64,000 nucleotides of DNA from Phaeodactylibacter luteus (GCF_007993045.1 NZ_VOOR01000003.1:144384-208383); one strand, 5' to 3'; shown: positions 53,809 through 62,776, counted from the first letter of the stretch. A program made the numbers and translations. The notes: generated by a model not told the origin, from the letters alone.

Positions 53809-53976
53809 TTAGCTTCCCGTCGGGAAGCCTGCTTTCATGGTAGCGCCATAATGCTCGAAGAACGTTTTGATCTCTGGCAGCTGCTGAGCACAAATGGCGG
53901 CAATGGCCAATAGCACAGCGTAAATGAGCAGGGTCTGCACATTAAATTCAACGTTGGGATGTACTGGTTTTCTCAT
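53809..53976 (-). CDS. Small putative membrane protein
   Basis: 55 residues from the ATG at 53976 (MRKPVHPNVEFNVQTLLIY). It has one predicted membrane helix (VQTLLIYAVLLAIAAICAQ) and a short polar tail. An upstream ATG at 53997 adds 7 residues. No recognisable family. Included because composition and a single clean helix are gene-like, but its position beside repeat DNA makes this uncertain. Confidence 0.35.
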   Translation of the reverse strand: MRKPVHPNVEFNVQTLLIYAVLLAIAAICAQQLPEIKTFFEHYGATMKAGFPTGS

Positions 53977-54117
53977 GGCTAACCTCATTAAATACAAAAC
54001 AAAATACCGAATAAAACCCAGAGTACAATCAAAATAACATTAAAAAACGCCAAATACAAACAAAAAACAATCCATGGCATCGCTCTAACCCCTGCCACGG
54101 CACCCGCGCAGCCGGGG

Positions 54118-54165
54118 CCTTTGCTCCAAGATGGCAGCGGCCTAGCGCTGCGGAGGGGTTTGAGA
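54118..54165 (-). repeat. Partial family A repeat
   Basis: Short inverted fragment, aagatggcagcggcctagcg and ctgcggaggggtttgag, matching only the ggcctagcgctgcg edge of the family. It stands just before the tandem array. Confidence 0.55.
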
Positions 54166-54329
54166 GCTGTTCGGATTTTACACTTCGGGCTGCTCTTGCC
54201 AAATTTTGGCCTGCTCTTCGTTGTTTTTCGGTCACGTAGCTAGGCTATCGGATTCAAGAATGGGCCCCTTTGTCCCATTCTTGAATATAAAACGCCCCTG
54301 CCTAACTGGCAAGCGCTAGCTTGGCAGGC

Positions 54330-55636
54330 CTGTGCCCAGTCCCAGAGGGACGATAATCCTCTCCGACAATCGTCAGATTGTTGAAAGGCCATAAGCTGGC
54401 ATTAGTCCTGTAAGGACGGCAATTTGGCCTGCGCCCAGTCCCAGAGGGACCATAATCCTTTCCAACAATCGTCAGATTGTTGAAAGGCCATAAGCTGGCA
54501 TCAGTCCTGTAAGGAACGACAATTTGGCCTGCGCCCAGTCCCAGAGGGACGATAATCCTCTCCAACAATCGTCAGATTGTTGAAAGGCCATAAGCTGGCA
54601 TCAGTCCTGTAAGGAACGATAATTTGGCCTGCGCCAGTCCCAGAGGGACGATAACCCTCTCCGACAATCGTCAGATTGTTGAAAGGCCATAAGCTGGCAT
54701 CAGTCCTGTAAGGAACGACAATTTGGCCTGTGCCCAGTCCCAGAGGGACGATAATCCTCTCCAACAATCGTCAGATTGTTGAAAGGCCATAAGCTGGCAT
54801 CAGTCCTGTAAGGAACGACAATTTGGCCTGCACCAGTCCCAGAGGGACCATAATCCTTTCCGACAATCGTCAGATTGTTGAAAGGCAATAAGATGGCATC
54901 AGTCCTGTAAGGACGGCAATTGGGCCTGCGCCCAGTCTCAGAGGGACCATAATCCTTTCCGACAATCGTCAGATTGTTGAAAGGCCATAAGCTGGCATCA
55001 GTCCTGTAAGGAACGGCAATTTGGCCTGCACCAGTCCCAGAGGGACGATAACCCTCTCCGACAATCGTCAGATTGTTGAAAGGCCATAAGCTGACATCAG
55101 TCCTGTAAGGACGGCATCAGGGCAAGCCCCAAAAACGATAATTTGGCCTGCGCCAGTCCCAGAGGGACGATAATCCTCTCCAACAATCGTCAGATTGTTG
55201 AAAGGCAATAAGATGGCATCAGTCCTGTAAGGAACGGCAATTTGGCCTGCACCAGTCCCAGAGGGACGATAACCCTCTCCGACAATCGTCAGATTGTTGA
55301 AAGGCCATAAGCTGGCATTAGTCCTGTAAGGAACGACAATTTGGCCTGTGCCCAGTCCCAGAGGGACGATAACCCTCTCCGACAATCGTCAGATTGTTGA
55401 AAGGCCATAAGCTGGCATCAGTCCTGTAAGGACGACAATTTGGCCTGTGCCCAGTCCCAGAGGGACGATAACCCTCTCCGACAATCGTCAGATTGTTGAA
55501 AGGCCATAAGCTGGCATCAGTCCTGTAAGGACTGACAATTTGGCCTGTGCCCAGTCCCAGAGGGACCATAATCCTTTCCGACAATCGTCAGATTGTTGAA
55601 AGGCCATAAGCTGGCATCAGTCCTGTAAGGACGGCA
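54330..55636 (+). repeat. Tandem array of 13 structured units of about 99 bp
   Basis: Unit starts (at cagtc): 54337, 54436, 54536, 54635, 54735, 54834, 54933, 55032, 55154, 55253, 55353, 55452, 55552. Spacing is 99-100 bp except one of 122. Each unit carries three hairpins: GTCCC-AGA-GGGAC; a long hairpin cc[tc]tt.c...ACAATC-gtca-GATTGT...aaagg; and AGTCC-tgtaa-GGAC. Units are nearly identical with linked substitutions (accata always with ctttcc; aaccctctcc always with gac). No spacers differ between units, so it is not CRISPR. Minus-strand open frames across it are by-products of period and composition. Confidence 0.95.
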
Positions 55637-55712
55637 TCAGTCAAAATATTGAAAATAGCCCTACATCCCCCCAAGACAAACCAATAATAGGCCCCAAAAC
55701 TTGCCCGATACC
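55637..55712 (+). repeat. 3' flank of the tandem array, duplicated at 61617-61691
   Basis: A 75-76 bp segment beginning catcagtcaaaatattgaaa and ending aaaacttgcccgatacc is present here and at 61617-61691 with a single difference (cat[c/t]cccc). At this locus it is followed at once by ttgatgatacc and a family A copy. Confidence 0.9.
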
Positions 55713-55860
55713 TTGATGATACCGGCCTAGCGCTGCGCAGGGGTGGCCGAAGGCCAGACCCGACGCCTGTAGGGCGAGGGGCCGAGCGGACAGCGAGCCC
55801 CGCAGCATAGCGGCACCTGCCCGCTGCCCCCACCCTTGCAGCAGGGGCAGGCCCCCTCTC
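55713..55860 (-). repeat. Dispersed GC-rich repeat, family A, copy 8 (inverted)
   Basis: Starts ttgatgataccggcctagcg and runs through the core to gcaggggcaggccccctct. The first 100 bp are identical to the copy at 61217-61370, including the preceding ttgatgatacc. Confidence 0.85.
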
Positions 55861-56029
55861 GGCAATCAGGTTTGTGCACCGCCGCGCGAACATATCCCCC
55901 GCCAGGCTTTTCTATTTAGGCAGCTGAGGGCACACTTAGTGTAAAAAACACATGAAGCCTTTGGTTTTTCCTCCAATTTTCATTAACTATAGCCAAGCGG
56001 AGCGCTTCCGCCAGTCACAAAACCCTGCT

Positions 56030-58207
56030 ATGTCCAGACTCGTCATCATTTCCAACCGGCTCCCCGTCACCATCAAGAAAGAAGCCGGGGACCTCATCTA
56101 TCACCCAAGTGCCGGCGGCTTGGCTACCGGGCTGAACTCCCTTGACGAAAGCTTTGAAAAAATATGGATCGGCTGGCCAGGGCAGGAGATCAATGATGAA
56201 TGGGAAAGGGCTACGGTACAGGAAGACCTGAAAAAAGATGGGCTTTACCCGGTATTCCTTTCTCAGCAAGACATAGCGCTGTACTATGAGGGGTTCTCCA
56301 ATAAGACCATCTGGCCTCATTTCCACTATTTCACACAATACACCTCTTACAACGACGACAATTGGGAAGCTTATCAGGCCGTGAACCGGAAGTTTGCAGA
56401 AGCCGTCATACCGCTCATACAAGAGGGCGATATGGTGTGGGTACACGATTACCAGCTGATGCTGCTGCCGGCTATGATACGCGAAGCTTTCCCTGAGGTC
56501 TCCATCGGTTTTTTCCTGCACATCCCATTCCCCTCCTATGAAGTGTTCCGGGTGCTGCCTTGGCGCCGGCAACTGCTGGAAGGGGTTTTGGGAGCGGACC
56601 AAATCGGCTTCCACACCTTTGGCTACATGCGGCACTTCCTGAGCGCAGTATACCGGATCTGTGGCTTCGAGCACCACTTTGGGATGCTCACCGTAGGCAA
56701 CCGCCTGGTCAATGTAGACGTCTTCCCAATGGGCATTGACTATGAGAAATATGCCCACCCCGAAGGCGAAAAACAGCTCAGCGAGGCTTCCCAGAAAATA
56801 GTCGCCCTTTCGCAACAGCAGAAGCTGATCATCTCCATAGACCGCCTCGACTATTCCAAGGGCATCCCGCAGCGGCTCCGGGCCTTTGCCAGCTTCCTTC
56901 AGGGCCACCCCGAATACCATGGCAAGGTATCCCTCGTCATGATCGTAGTGCCCTCCCGCGCCAATGTGCCGCAGTACAAAGCGCTCAAGCATAAAATCGA
57001 CAACCTTGTTGGCCGCATCAACGGGGAGTTCAGCGGCTTCGACTGGGCACCAGTGCAATATTTCTACCGGAGCCTAAATTTTGGCGACCTCACCACCCTC
57101 TACAAGGCAGCTCACATTGCCCTCATCACCCCCTTGCGGGATGGGATGAACCTGGTGGCCAAGGAGTTCATCGCCAGCAAAGAGGACAGCAAGCAGGGCG
57201 TCATCATCCTCAGTGAAATGGCCGGGGCCTCCAACGAGCTGACAGAGGCCATCTCTGTCAATCCCCAAGACCGGCAGGACATCACCGACGCCCTCATACA
57301 AGCCTTGAATATGCCGCCCGAGGAGCAGCGCGCCCGCTTGGAGAGCATGCAGGAAAAACTTAGGAAATACGATGTCAAAAACTGGGCAGCCAACTTCATC
57401 AAGGAGCAGAAAAAACTGATGGAATCCCAGCGCGCAAAAATCGCCAAACGTATGAACAATAGCATTCGCAAAGACCTGGTCGGAAAGTACCGGGCAGCCA
57501 GCCACCGGCTGGTCATCCTGGACTACGACGGGACGCTCATGCCCTTCCACAAAGACCCACAAGCGGTAGTGCCGGACGAGGAGGTCATGGGGCTCCTCAA
57601 ACTGCTGTCGGGCCACGAGGGGACCAAACTGATCGTCAACAGCGGGCGCGACCGCAACACCCTGGAATCTTGGCTCGGCGGGCTGGGGCTCGATATGGCA
57701 GCCGAACATGGGGTATGGATGAAACGGGATGGAACCTGGAAAAGCAACCCGGGCTTGTCTGTATCCTGGAAGCCCAAAATCCGGCAGGTACTGGAAAATA
57801 TGGTGGAGCGCACCCCCGGGTCTTTCATAGAAGAAAAAGATTTTTCCATCGCCTGGCACTACCGGCAGATCGACCCCGAGCTGGGCGAAAAGCGGGTCCG
57901 TGAGTTCAGGGATGTCCTCCTCTACCTGACCGCCAACGATGACCTGCAGGTGCTGGAGGGCAATAAAGTGGTGGAGATCAAAAATGCGGGGGTCAATAAA
58001 GGCAAAGCTACCCTCAACTGGCTTGGGGAGCAGCCTTGGGATTTCATCATGGCCATAGGCGATGACCACACCGATGAGGATACCTTCAAAGCGCTGCCAG
58101 AAGATGCCAACACCGTCAAAGTGGGGCTCGACAAGTCTGTTGCCCGCTTCAATCTGCTTTCGGTGGAAGATGTGCGCAAGTTCCTGAAAGAATTTACGGT
58201 GGGCTGA
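56030..58207 (+). CDS. Trehalose-6-phosphate synthase/phosphatase fusion
   Basis: 725 residues from the ATG at 56030 (MSRLVIISNRLPVTI). An in-frame ATG at 55952 adds 26 residues of unlike composition and is not chosen. Residues 1-about 470 are the GT20 synthase (UDP-glucose + glucose-6-P to trehalose-6-P): WIGWPG, VWVHDYQLMLLPAMIRE, IGFFLHIPFPSYEVFR, FPMGID, RLDYSKGIPQRL, and the donor-site TPLRDGMNLVAKEF. Residues about 495-725 are a HAD phosphatase that frees trehalose: LDYDGTLMP with Asp498 and Asp500, then GDDHTDEDTF. Both active sites appear intact. The gene is followed by an EI24 gene on the same strand. Confidence 0.96.
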   Translation: MSRLVIISNRLPVTIKKEAGDLIYHPSAGGLATGLNSLDESFEKIWIGWPGQEINDEWERATVQEDLKKDGLYPVFLSQQDIALYYEGFSNKTIWPHFHYFTQYTSYNDDNWEAYQAVNRKFAEAVIPLIQEGDMVWVHDYQLMLLPAMIREAFPEVSIGFFLHIPFPSYEVFRVLPWRRQLLEGVLGADQIGFHTFGYMRHFLSAVYRICGFEHHFGMLTVGNRLVNVDVFPMGIDYEKYAHPEGEKQLSEASQKIVALSQQQKLIISIDRLDYSKGIPQRLRAFASFLQGHPEYHGKVSLVMIVVPSRANVPQYKALKHKIDNLVGRINGEFSGFDWAPVQYFYRSLNFGDLTTLYKAAHIALITPLRDGMNLVAKEFIASKEDSKQGVIILSEMAGASNELTEAISVNPQDRQDITDALIQALNMPPEEQRARLESMQEKLRKYDVKNWAANFIKEQKKLMESQRAKIAKRMNNSIRKDLVGKYRAASHRLVILDYDGTLMPFHKDPQAVVPDEEVMGLLKLLSGHEGTKLIVNSGRDRNTLESWLGGLGLDMAAEHGVWMKRDGTWKSNPGLSVSWKPKIRQVLENMVERTPGSFIEEKDFSIAWHYRQIDPELGEKRVREFRDVLLYLTANDDLQVLEGNKVVEIKNAGVNKGKATLNWLGEQPWDFIMAIGDDHTDEDTFKALPEDANTVKVGLDKSVARFNLLSVEDVRKFLKEFTVG

Positions 58208-58314
58208 CCCCTCCGCTGGCCGCACGGCACCGCAAGGTGGTAGATAAAATGCACGCCCTTGCCGGAAATCTGTTTTATTGGCCCTGTTTTTACCAACCTA
58301 TTCAATTACTGGTT

Positions 58315-59070
58315 ATGATTCAGGGGTTTCTACTCGGTTTTACAGCCTACGCCAAAGCCGCCCGCATGGTAAGCCGGCACGGGCTCTGGGGGTATGTGCT
58401 GGTGCCCGGGCTCATCAGCCTGCTGCTGGGCTCGGCCATCCTCTCTGGCGCATGGGCCATCAGCGATGACATCAGCGGGTGGGCAATGGCGCTGTACCCG
58501 TTTGAGTGGGGCAAAGGGGCTATTGAGCGCATCATCCAAGTGTTTGGCGGCGCAATGGTCATCATTCTGGGCCTGCTGGCCTTCAAACACCTCGTCATGG
58601 CCATCACCTCCCCTGTCATGAGCCTGCTATCTGAAAAAGTGGAAAAGATCCTCCGCGGGGGGCAGCCCCAAAGCGCTGCCTTTTCCATCCGCAAAGCGCT
58701 CAGCGACTTAGCAAGGGGGCTTGCCCTGGCTTTGCGCAACCTCCTGCGCGAGCTGGGCTATACGGCCCTGCTCCTCCTGCTTGGGCTCCTCCTGCCTTTC
58801 CTCAGCCCAGCCATTACCCTCCTCATTTTCATGGTGCAAGCCTACTACGCGGGCTTCGGCAACCTTGATTTCACCATGGAGCGCTACTTTGACGTCAAAG
58901 GGAGCGTAACCTTCGCCAAATCCAACCGGGGGCTCTGCCTTGGCAATGGCACCGCCTTCCTGCTCTTGCTCTTCACGGGCCTTGGTTTTTTGTTCGCCCT
59001 ACCGCTTGGCACCATCGCAGCCACCATAGAAGGGCTCAAAGCCCTGGACAAGCAAGGCTCGCCAAGCTGA
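58315..59070 (+). CDS. EI24/CysZ-like membrane protein
   Basis: 251 residues from the ATG at 58315 (MIQGFLLGFTAYAKAARMVSRHGLW). The frame runs back to 58237, but those residues lack a family start. Several hydrophobic helices: GYVLVPGLISLLLGSAILSGAW, VIILGLLAFKHLVMAITSPVMSLLSEKVE, TALLLLLGLLLPFLSPAITLLIFMVQAYYAGFGNLDFTMERY, FLLLLFTGLGFLFALPLGTIAATIEGLKAL. This matches the EI24 domain shared with CysZ sulfate transporters. Whether this one transports sulfate is not shown by sequence. Confidence 0.85.
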   Translation: MIQGFLLGFTAYAKAARMVSRHGLWGYVLVPGLISLLLGSAILSGAWAISDDISGWAMALYPFEWGKGAIERIIQVFGGAMVIILGLLAFKHLVMAITSPVMSLLSEKVEKILRGGQPQSAAFSIRKALSDLARGLALALRNLLRELGYTALLLLLGLLLPFLSPAITLLIFMVQAYYAGFGNLDFTMERYFDVKGSVTFAKSNRGLCLGNGTAFLLLLFTGLGFLFALPLGTIAATIEGLKALDKQGSPS

Positions 59071-59152
59071 TTTCAGGCTTGATAAACCTTCTACCCACCA
59101 AGCTCAAATTGGGCATGGCAAAACGCCCACGCGCCCACCTGATTGCTTCTTT

Positions 59153-59262
59153 GTGGGGCCTGCCCCTGCCTAAGGGCAGGTGCCGCTACGCTCCGGGGCT
59201 CGCTGCCCGCTCGGCCCTACCGGGCTGGCACACCCCTTCGCATCGCTAGGCCGATGCCACCG
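59153..59262 (+). repeat. Dispersed GC-rich repeat, family A, copy 9
   Basis: From gtggggcctgcccctgcct to ccccttcgcatcgctaggcc with the standard core. It lies between an EI24 gene and a convergent FAD oxidoreductase gene. Confidence 0.85.
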
Positions 59263-59360
59263 CGAAAGCCCGCAAGCCAGGGCAATGGCATCCACAGGAG
59301 CCTGCCGGGAGGCTGGCACAGCCCCCTGGTTTTCCTCACAAACCCAATCTAAATAAGCGC

Positions 59361-60413
59361 TTAGCCAAACCTGCTGATGTCCACCTCGGGGTCTAGCGGG
59401 GCACCGTAGCACAAGTGCTGCGCCAGGTGGTGCGCCCAGAACGGGCCAAGGGAAGCCCCCTTGGTGCCCAGCCCGTTGAAGAGCGCAAAGCGGGAGATTT
59501 CCGGGTGCCGCCCAAGGAAAGGCCGGCGGTCCTTGACCGTAGGCCGCACCGCGGCTTTGTGCGAAAGCACCTCAAAGGGATGGCTGAGCACCTCCTCTAA
59601 CCGCTGCCGTAGGAAAGCCCCGCCCGATGCCGTTGGCTTTTCATCTTCAAACTTCCAACCGTAAGTTGCCCCCACCCAATAGGTTTCAGGCACGGGCAAG
59701 GGCACAATGAATACGCGGTGCTTCAGGATTTTAGAGAACTGAACGCCCGGTATGCGCACGATGAGCACCTCCCCTTTCGCCCCGCCGTAGGGCAGGTAAT
59801 TGAAGAAAGGGTTGCTCGCGCCCCGGTGCCCCTCCGCAAATACCACTTGCCCGGCACGCCAGCCTTCGTACGCCACCCCTGCTGTGCCCACCTCCAAGGC
59901 GTCATAGCGCACATCGCCCTCAATCAGCCGGCCTTCCGCCCTGAGCTTTTCACGGTAGGCGCCCGTCAGCCCGGGCAAGTCGGCCTGCCCGCCTTTCAAC
60001 ACCTCCCCGTAGCTGTAGGCCAGCACGGTGTGCAGTGCATACTCCCCTAGCCTCGCTTGCTCTTTCATATAAGGCGCATAGGCGGGGTCGCCGGTGCGGG
60101 ACAGCCAATCGTTCTCCTCCCCCCGGTTGAACAAAGTGCGGATGATGGGCAACTCGTGAAAAAAAGGCTTCCCAAAAACCTCGGACAGCTCGGCGTAAGC
60201 CTGAACAGCAGAGGGGATCAGCTCGTCTACCCGCCAAGATTTCACATACCTGCGCCCGGTGATGGGGTTGATAATGCCTGCGGCCACTTGTGAGGCCGCA
60301 TGAGGGCTGAATGCATCCGCTACCGCTACGGCCTTGCCCTCCTTCTCCAGAAACCAAGCGAGGAGGGTGCCTGCAATGCCTTGCCCAATGATCAAAAAAT
60401 CGACTTCTTTCAT
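59361..60413 (-). CDS. DAO-family FAD-dependent oxidoreductase
   Basis: 350 residues. FAD-binding GxGxxG in FLIIGQGIAGTLLAWFLE and a C-terminal second FAD segment RPTVKDRRPFLGRHPEISRFALFNGLGTKGASLGPFWAHHLAQHL. Conserved AGIINPITGRRYVKSW. The overall pattern resembles the amino-acid/glycine oxidase (ThiO/MnmC C-terminal) group; substrate unresolved. Single gene; the next gene on the strand lies 153 bp away. Confidence 0.85.
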   Translation of the reverse strand: MKEVDFLIIGQGIAGTLLAWFLEKEGKAVAVADAFSPHAASQVAAGIINPITGRRYVKSWRVDELIPSAVQAYAELSEVFGKPFFHELPIIRTLFNRGEENDWLSRTGDPAYAPYMKEQARLGEYALHTVLAYSYGEVLKGGQADLPGLTGAYREKLRAEGRLIEGDVRYDALEVGTAGVAYEGWRAGQVVFAEGHRGASNPFFNYLPYGGAKGEVLIVRIPGVQFSKILKHRVFIVPLPVPETYWVGATYGWKFEDEKPTASGGAFLRQRLEEVLSHPFEVLSHKAAVRPTVKDRRPFLGRHPEISRFALFNGLGTKGASLGPFWAHHLAQHLCYGAPLDPEVDISRFG

Positions 60414-60566
60414 GATAGGTTAAAACAGCCATGACTGGAGTTGGTTGCCTCCCGGTTTGGCATCGCCCCAGTGCGGCTAGACTCCGAATGATTGGCCAGT
60501 ATGCCCATGCTTAAGCCTGCTCTGAGGCCGTGGGTTTTAATGGTCAATAAGTTACGGCCCGGTGCA

Positions 60567-60929
60567 CTAGGGAAGCGGGCGCCCCAATTCTGCCTGCACT
60601 TTCTTGGGCAGTTTGCTGGCCACCAGCTCATAGGAATGATCGATCAGCTCCCGCAGCAGGCGCTCGGGCAGCCCATCCTCAAAAACGACGGTATTCCAAT
60701 GTTTTTTGTTCATATGCCAGCCCGGCCGGATTTGAGGGTATTGCTCCCTGAGCTCCACTGCCCTATCGGGGTCGCATTTCAGGTTGGCCCTAAACTCGGC
60801 CTCATCTAATCCGGTGAGGGCGAACATTTTGCCCATGACTTTAAACACAAGGGTGTCTGGCCCAAAAGGCAGGTCTTCTGTCACACCGGGCTTCTCCAGG
60901 CAATAGGCGCGAAAAGATTCGATGTCCAT
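60567..60929 (-). CDS. MmcQ/YjbR family protein
   Basis: 120 residues from the ATG at 60929 (MDIESFRAYCLEKPGVTEDLPFG). A longer frame from 60983 has no conservation. Family motifs: CLEKPGVTEDLPFGPDTLVFKVMGKMFAL, NLKCDPDRAVELREQYPQIRPGWHMNKKHWNTV, and LIDHSYELVASKLPKK. Small cytoplasmic protein called DNA-binding in databases (CyaY-like fold), role unclear. It lies next to a tRNA gene. Confidence 0.92.
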   Translation of the reverse strand: MDIESFRAYCLEKPGVTEDLPFGPDTLVFKVMGKMFALTGLDEAEFRANLKCDPDRAVELREQYPQIRPGWHMNKKHWNTVVFEDGLPERLLRELIDHSYELVASKLPKKVQAELGRPLP

Positions 60930-61036
60930 TTTTGCTTTCAAGATAGGTGAATCTCCTGGGCTTATGCAGGTTTTTATCCACAAAAGCCCTTATATTTGCT
61001 CCGCTTTCCGCAGCCGGTGCCTACACCGGCACACAT

Positions 61037-61108
61037 GACCCCGTAGTTCAAGGGATAGAATAGGAGTTTCCTAAACTCTAGATCCAGGTTCGAGTCCTGG
61101 CGGGGTCA
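61037..61108 (+). tRNA. tRNA-Arg(CCT)
   Basis: 72-nt cloverleaf. Acceptor GACCCCG / CGGGGTC with discriminator A; anticodon stem GGAGT / ACTCT; anticodon loop TTCCTAA with anticodon CCT at 61070-61072; T arm CCAGG-TTCGAGT-CCTGG. CCA is not encoded. Confidence 0.95.
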
Positions 61109-61216
61109 CTAACCACGACAGGACGAGAAGCTTGTCACGCTCTACTGCGGGATAGCCTGCCGGGGCCGCTCACCACGGGCAAAATCAAAATGCCACAGGA
61201 TTTTAAGCTTTACAGA

Positions 61217-61370
61217 CTTGATGATACCGGCCTAGCGCTGCGCAGGGGTGGCCGAAGGCCAGACCCGACGCCTGTAGGGCGAGGGGCCGAGCGGACAGCG
61301 AGCCCCGCAGCATAGCGGCACCTGCCAGTTGGGGCCCTCCTTGCGGCAGGGGCAGGCCCCTTGCGGAGGA
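61217..61370 (-). repeat. Dispersed GC-rich repeat, family A, copy 10 (inverted)
   Basis: Starts cttgatgataccggcctagc and follows the core to ggcaggggcaggccccttgc. It matches the copy beside the 13-unit array, including the ttgatgatacc lead-in. Confidence 0.85.
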
Positions 61371-61388
61371 GGCAGCCCTAAAAAACGA

Positions 61389-61616
61389 CAATTTAGCCTG
61401 CGCCCAGTCCCAGAGGGACGATAATCCTCTCCGACAATCGTCAGATTGTTGAAAGGCCATAAGCTGGCATCAGTCCTGTAAGGACGGCATCAGGGGGCAA
61501 GCCCCAAAAAACGACAATTTGGTCTGCGCCCAGTCCCAGAGGGACGATAATTTTTTCCGACAATCGTCAGATTGTTGAAAGGCCATAAGCTGGCATCAGT
61601 CCTGTAAGGACGGCAT
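61389..61616 (+). repeat. Two further 99-bp-type units at a second locus
   Basis: Unit starts (cagtc) at 61405 and 61531, 126 bp apart. The linker atcagggggcaagccccaaa is like the one in the longer unit of the main array. Same three hairpins and strand orientation. Confidence 0.92.
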
Positions 61617-61691
61617 CAGTCAAAATATTGAAAATAGCCCTACATTCCCCCAAGACAAACCAATAATAGGCCCCAAAACTTGCCCGATACC
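61617..61691 (+). repeat. Array 3' flank, second copy
   Basis: Same 75-bp segment as at 55637-55712, beginning cagtcaaaatattgaaaat and ending cttgcccgatacc, with one difference. Here it follows the two units and is followed by unrelated sequence toward the ParA gene. Confidence 0.9.
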
Positions 61692-61777
61692 CAAGGCCAT
61701 CGCGAATAGTTCCCTATTTTTCATCCGCCAAATTGAACCGCTTTTTGCTTTGCCCACACGATTTAGCGTAGAGCCTT

Positions 61778-62776
61778 TTACACACTATGAACTTGTTGTC
61801 CAAGGGCACACTTACGTGCAATGCGCTCTGTAAGGGCTTCAAAATCAGTGTAGGCTTTACGTACCGCCTGCACATGAGCCCCTATCGCTCCGTCCGAGGG
61901 CTTTAATAGAAACACTGGCTTATTAGCCTCCATCGACATGGGAGCAAGGCTGTGGTAATGCTTGAGCAGCCCCAGACAGTTAGTATCTTCTAAAACAGAT
62001 ATGTTTTGACCGGTTGACCTCAACATATATTCGGCGTAAACGCCTGGAATACGGTCGGCAAACCTCAGGTAGGCTTTCACTGGCCGGCGTTCTTTAGCGG
62101 TGTACTGCATCACTACATAACCACCGGGCTCAACCGTACCCTTTGGCACACTGGAATCGTCACGCTGCTCCGGATAGCTGCTCATGCGTTTTTCCCATCC
62201 TTGCTTCCAGCTCTGCAGAGTGTTGCCAAGATTCTTGATCCCCTGAAGGGAAAATATATCAGAAGCTACCGGTATAATGACGGTATCCGTACTTAGAATT
62301 GCAGTACGGTTGATGGCGCCCAGGTTCGGCCCTACGTCAATCAATACCACATCTGCTTTATGCATTTTTGCAGCTGCTTCAATCGCGGTTTTAAAGGCAC
62401 TCATTACCTTGAAACTGTAAATATCACCATCGAGGCATTTCAGCCAGGCATCACTAAACTTGTCTTCAAATAGTGAAAGCGACAAACTCCCGATAAGCAA
62501 TCCTATGTCTTCATTTACAGATTCTATGTGCACCCCGCCAAACCCTTCGCCTTCTGAGATGGGGGTAATCGCATCCAGAACCGTCAGCTTTTCATCCGCA
62601 TCAAAGGTTTGGTATAGCCGCTCATCGTCCAAAAACAAAGCGCTAAGGTTGCTTTGAGGATCAAGGTCGACTGCCAGTACACGGTAGCCCAGTTCTGAAA
62701 ACATGTAAGACAAATTGTAGACCATTGAGGTCTTGCCTACTCCGCCTTTGTTGTTGAAGAATACGATTTTATGCAT
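61778..62776 (-). CDS. ParA family (Soj-type) ATPase
   Basis: 332 residues. Deviant Walker A FFNNKGGVGKTSMVYNL with Lys10 and Lys15, Walker A' DLDPQSNLSALFLD, and Walker B-like VLIDVGPNLGAINR. ParA-type ATPases bind DNA and position plasmids, chromosomes or complexes; no ParB gene is seen. The C-terminal part (AYTDFEALTERIAR) is helical. It is divergent from the type I hsdM with about 418 bp between starts. Part of an accessory-looking segment next to a tRNA gene; it may belong to a mobile or defence unit, but no such function is proven. Confidence 0.88.
   Translation of the reverse strand: MHKIVFFNNKGGVGKTSMVYNLSYMFSELGYRVLAVDLDPQSNLSALFLDDERLYQTFDADEKLTVLDAITPISEGEGFGGVHIESVNEDIGLLIGSLSLSLFEDKFSDAWLKCLDGDIYSFKVMSAFKTAIEAAAKMHKADVVLIDVGPNLGAINRTAILSTDTVIIPVASDIFSLQGIKNLGNTLQSWKQGWEKRMSSYPEQRDDSSVPKGTVEPGGYVVMQYTAKERRPVKAYLRFADRIPGVYAEYMLRSTGQNISVLEDTNCLGLLKHYHSLAPMSMEANKPVFLLKPSDGAIGAHVQAVRKAYTDFEALTERIARKCALGQQVHSV

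Noticed and set aside
54302..55584. Repeated minus-strand open frames (peptides containing SLWPFNNLTIVGEDYRPSGTG) as a repeat protein
   Set aside because: They arise because the 99-100-bp period keeps a frame open across one to two units at a time. They break at the period changes, have no start context, and the DNA variation follows hairpin structure rather than codons.
54330..55636. CRISPR array
   Set aside because: Units are identical over their whole length, with no unique spacers, and no cas genes are present in the window.
56015..58225. Two long antisense open frames (347 and 383 residues) opposite the trehalose gene
   Set aside because: They are shadows of high-GC codons of a clear enzyme on the other strand and lack recognisable domains. 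The same applies to the 382-residue frame opposite gcvP.
61037..61165. Direct repeat of the tRNA-Arg 3' end as an attachment site
   Set aside because: The sequence at about 61150-61165 (cctgccggggccgctcacca) resembles the tRNA 3' end (cctggcggggtcactaacca) only loosely, and no integrase is visible. A true att repeat would need to be sought beyond the window.
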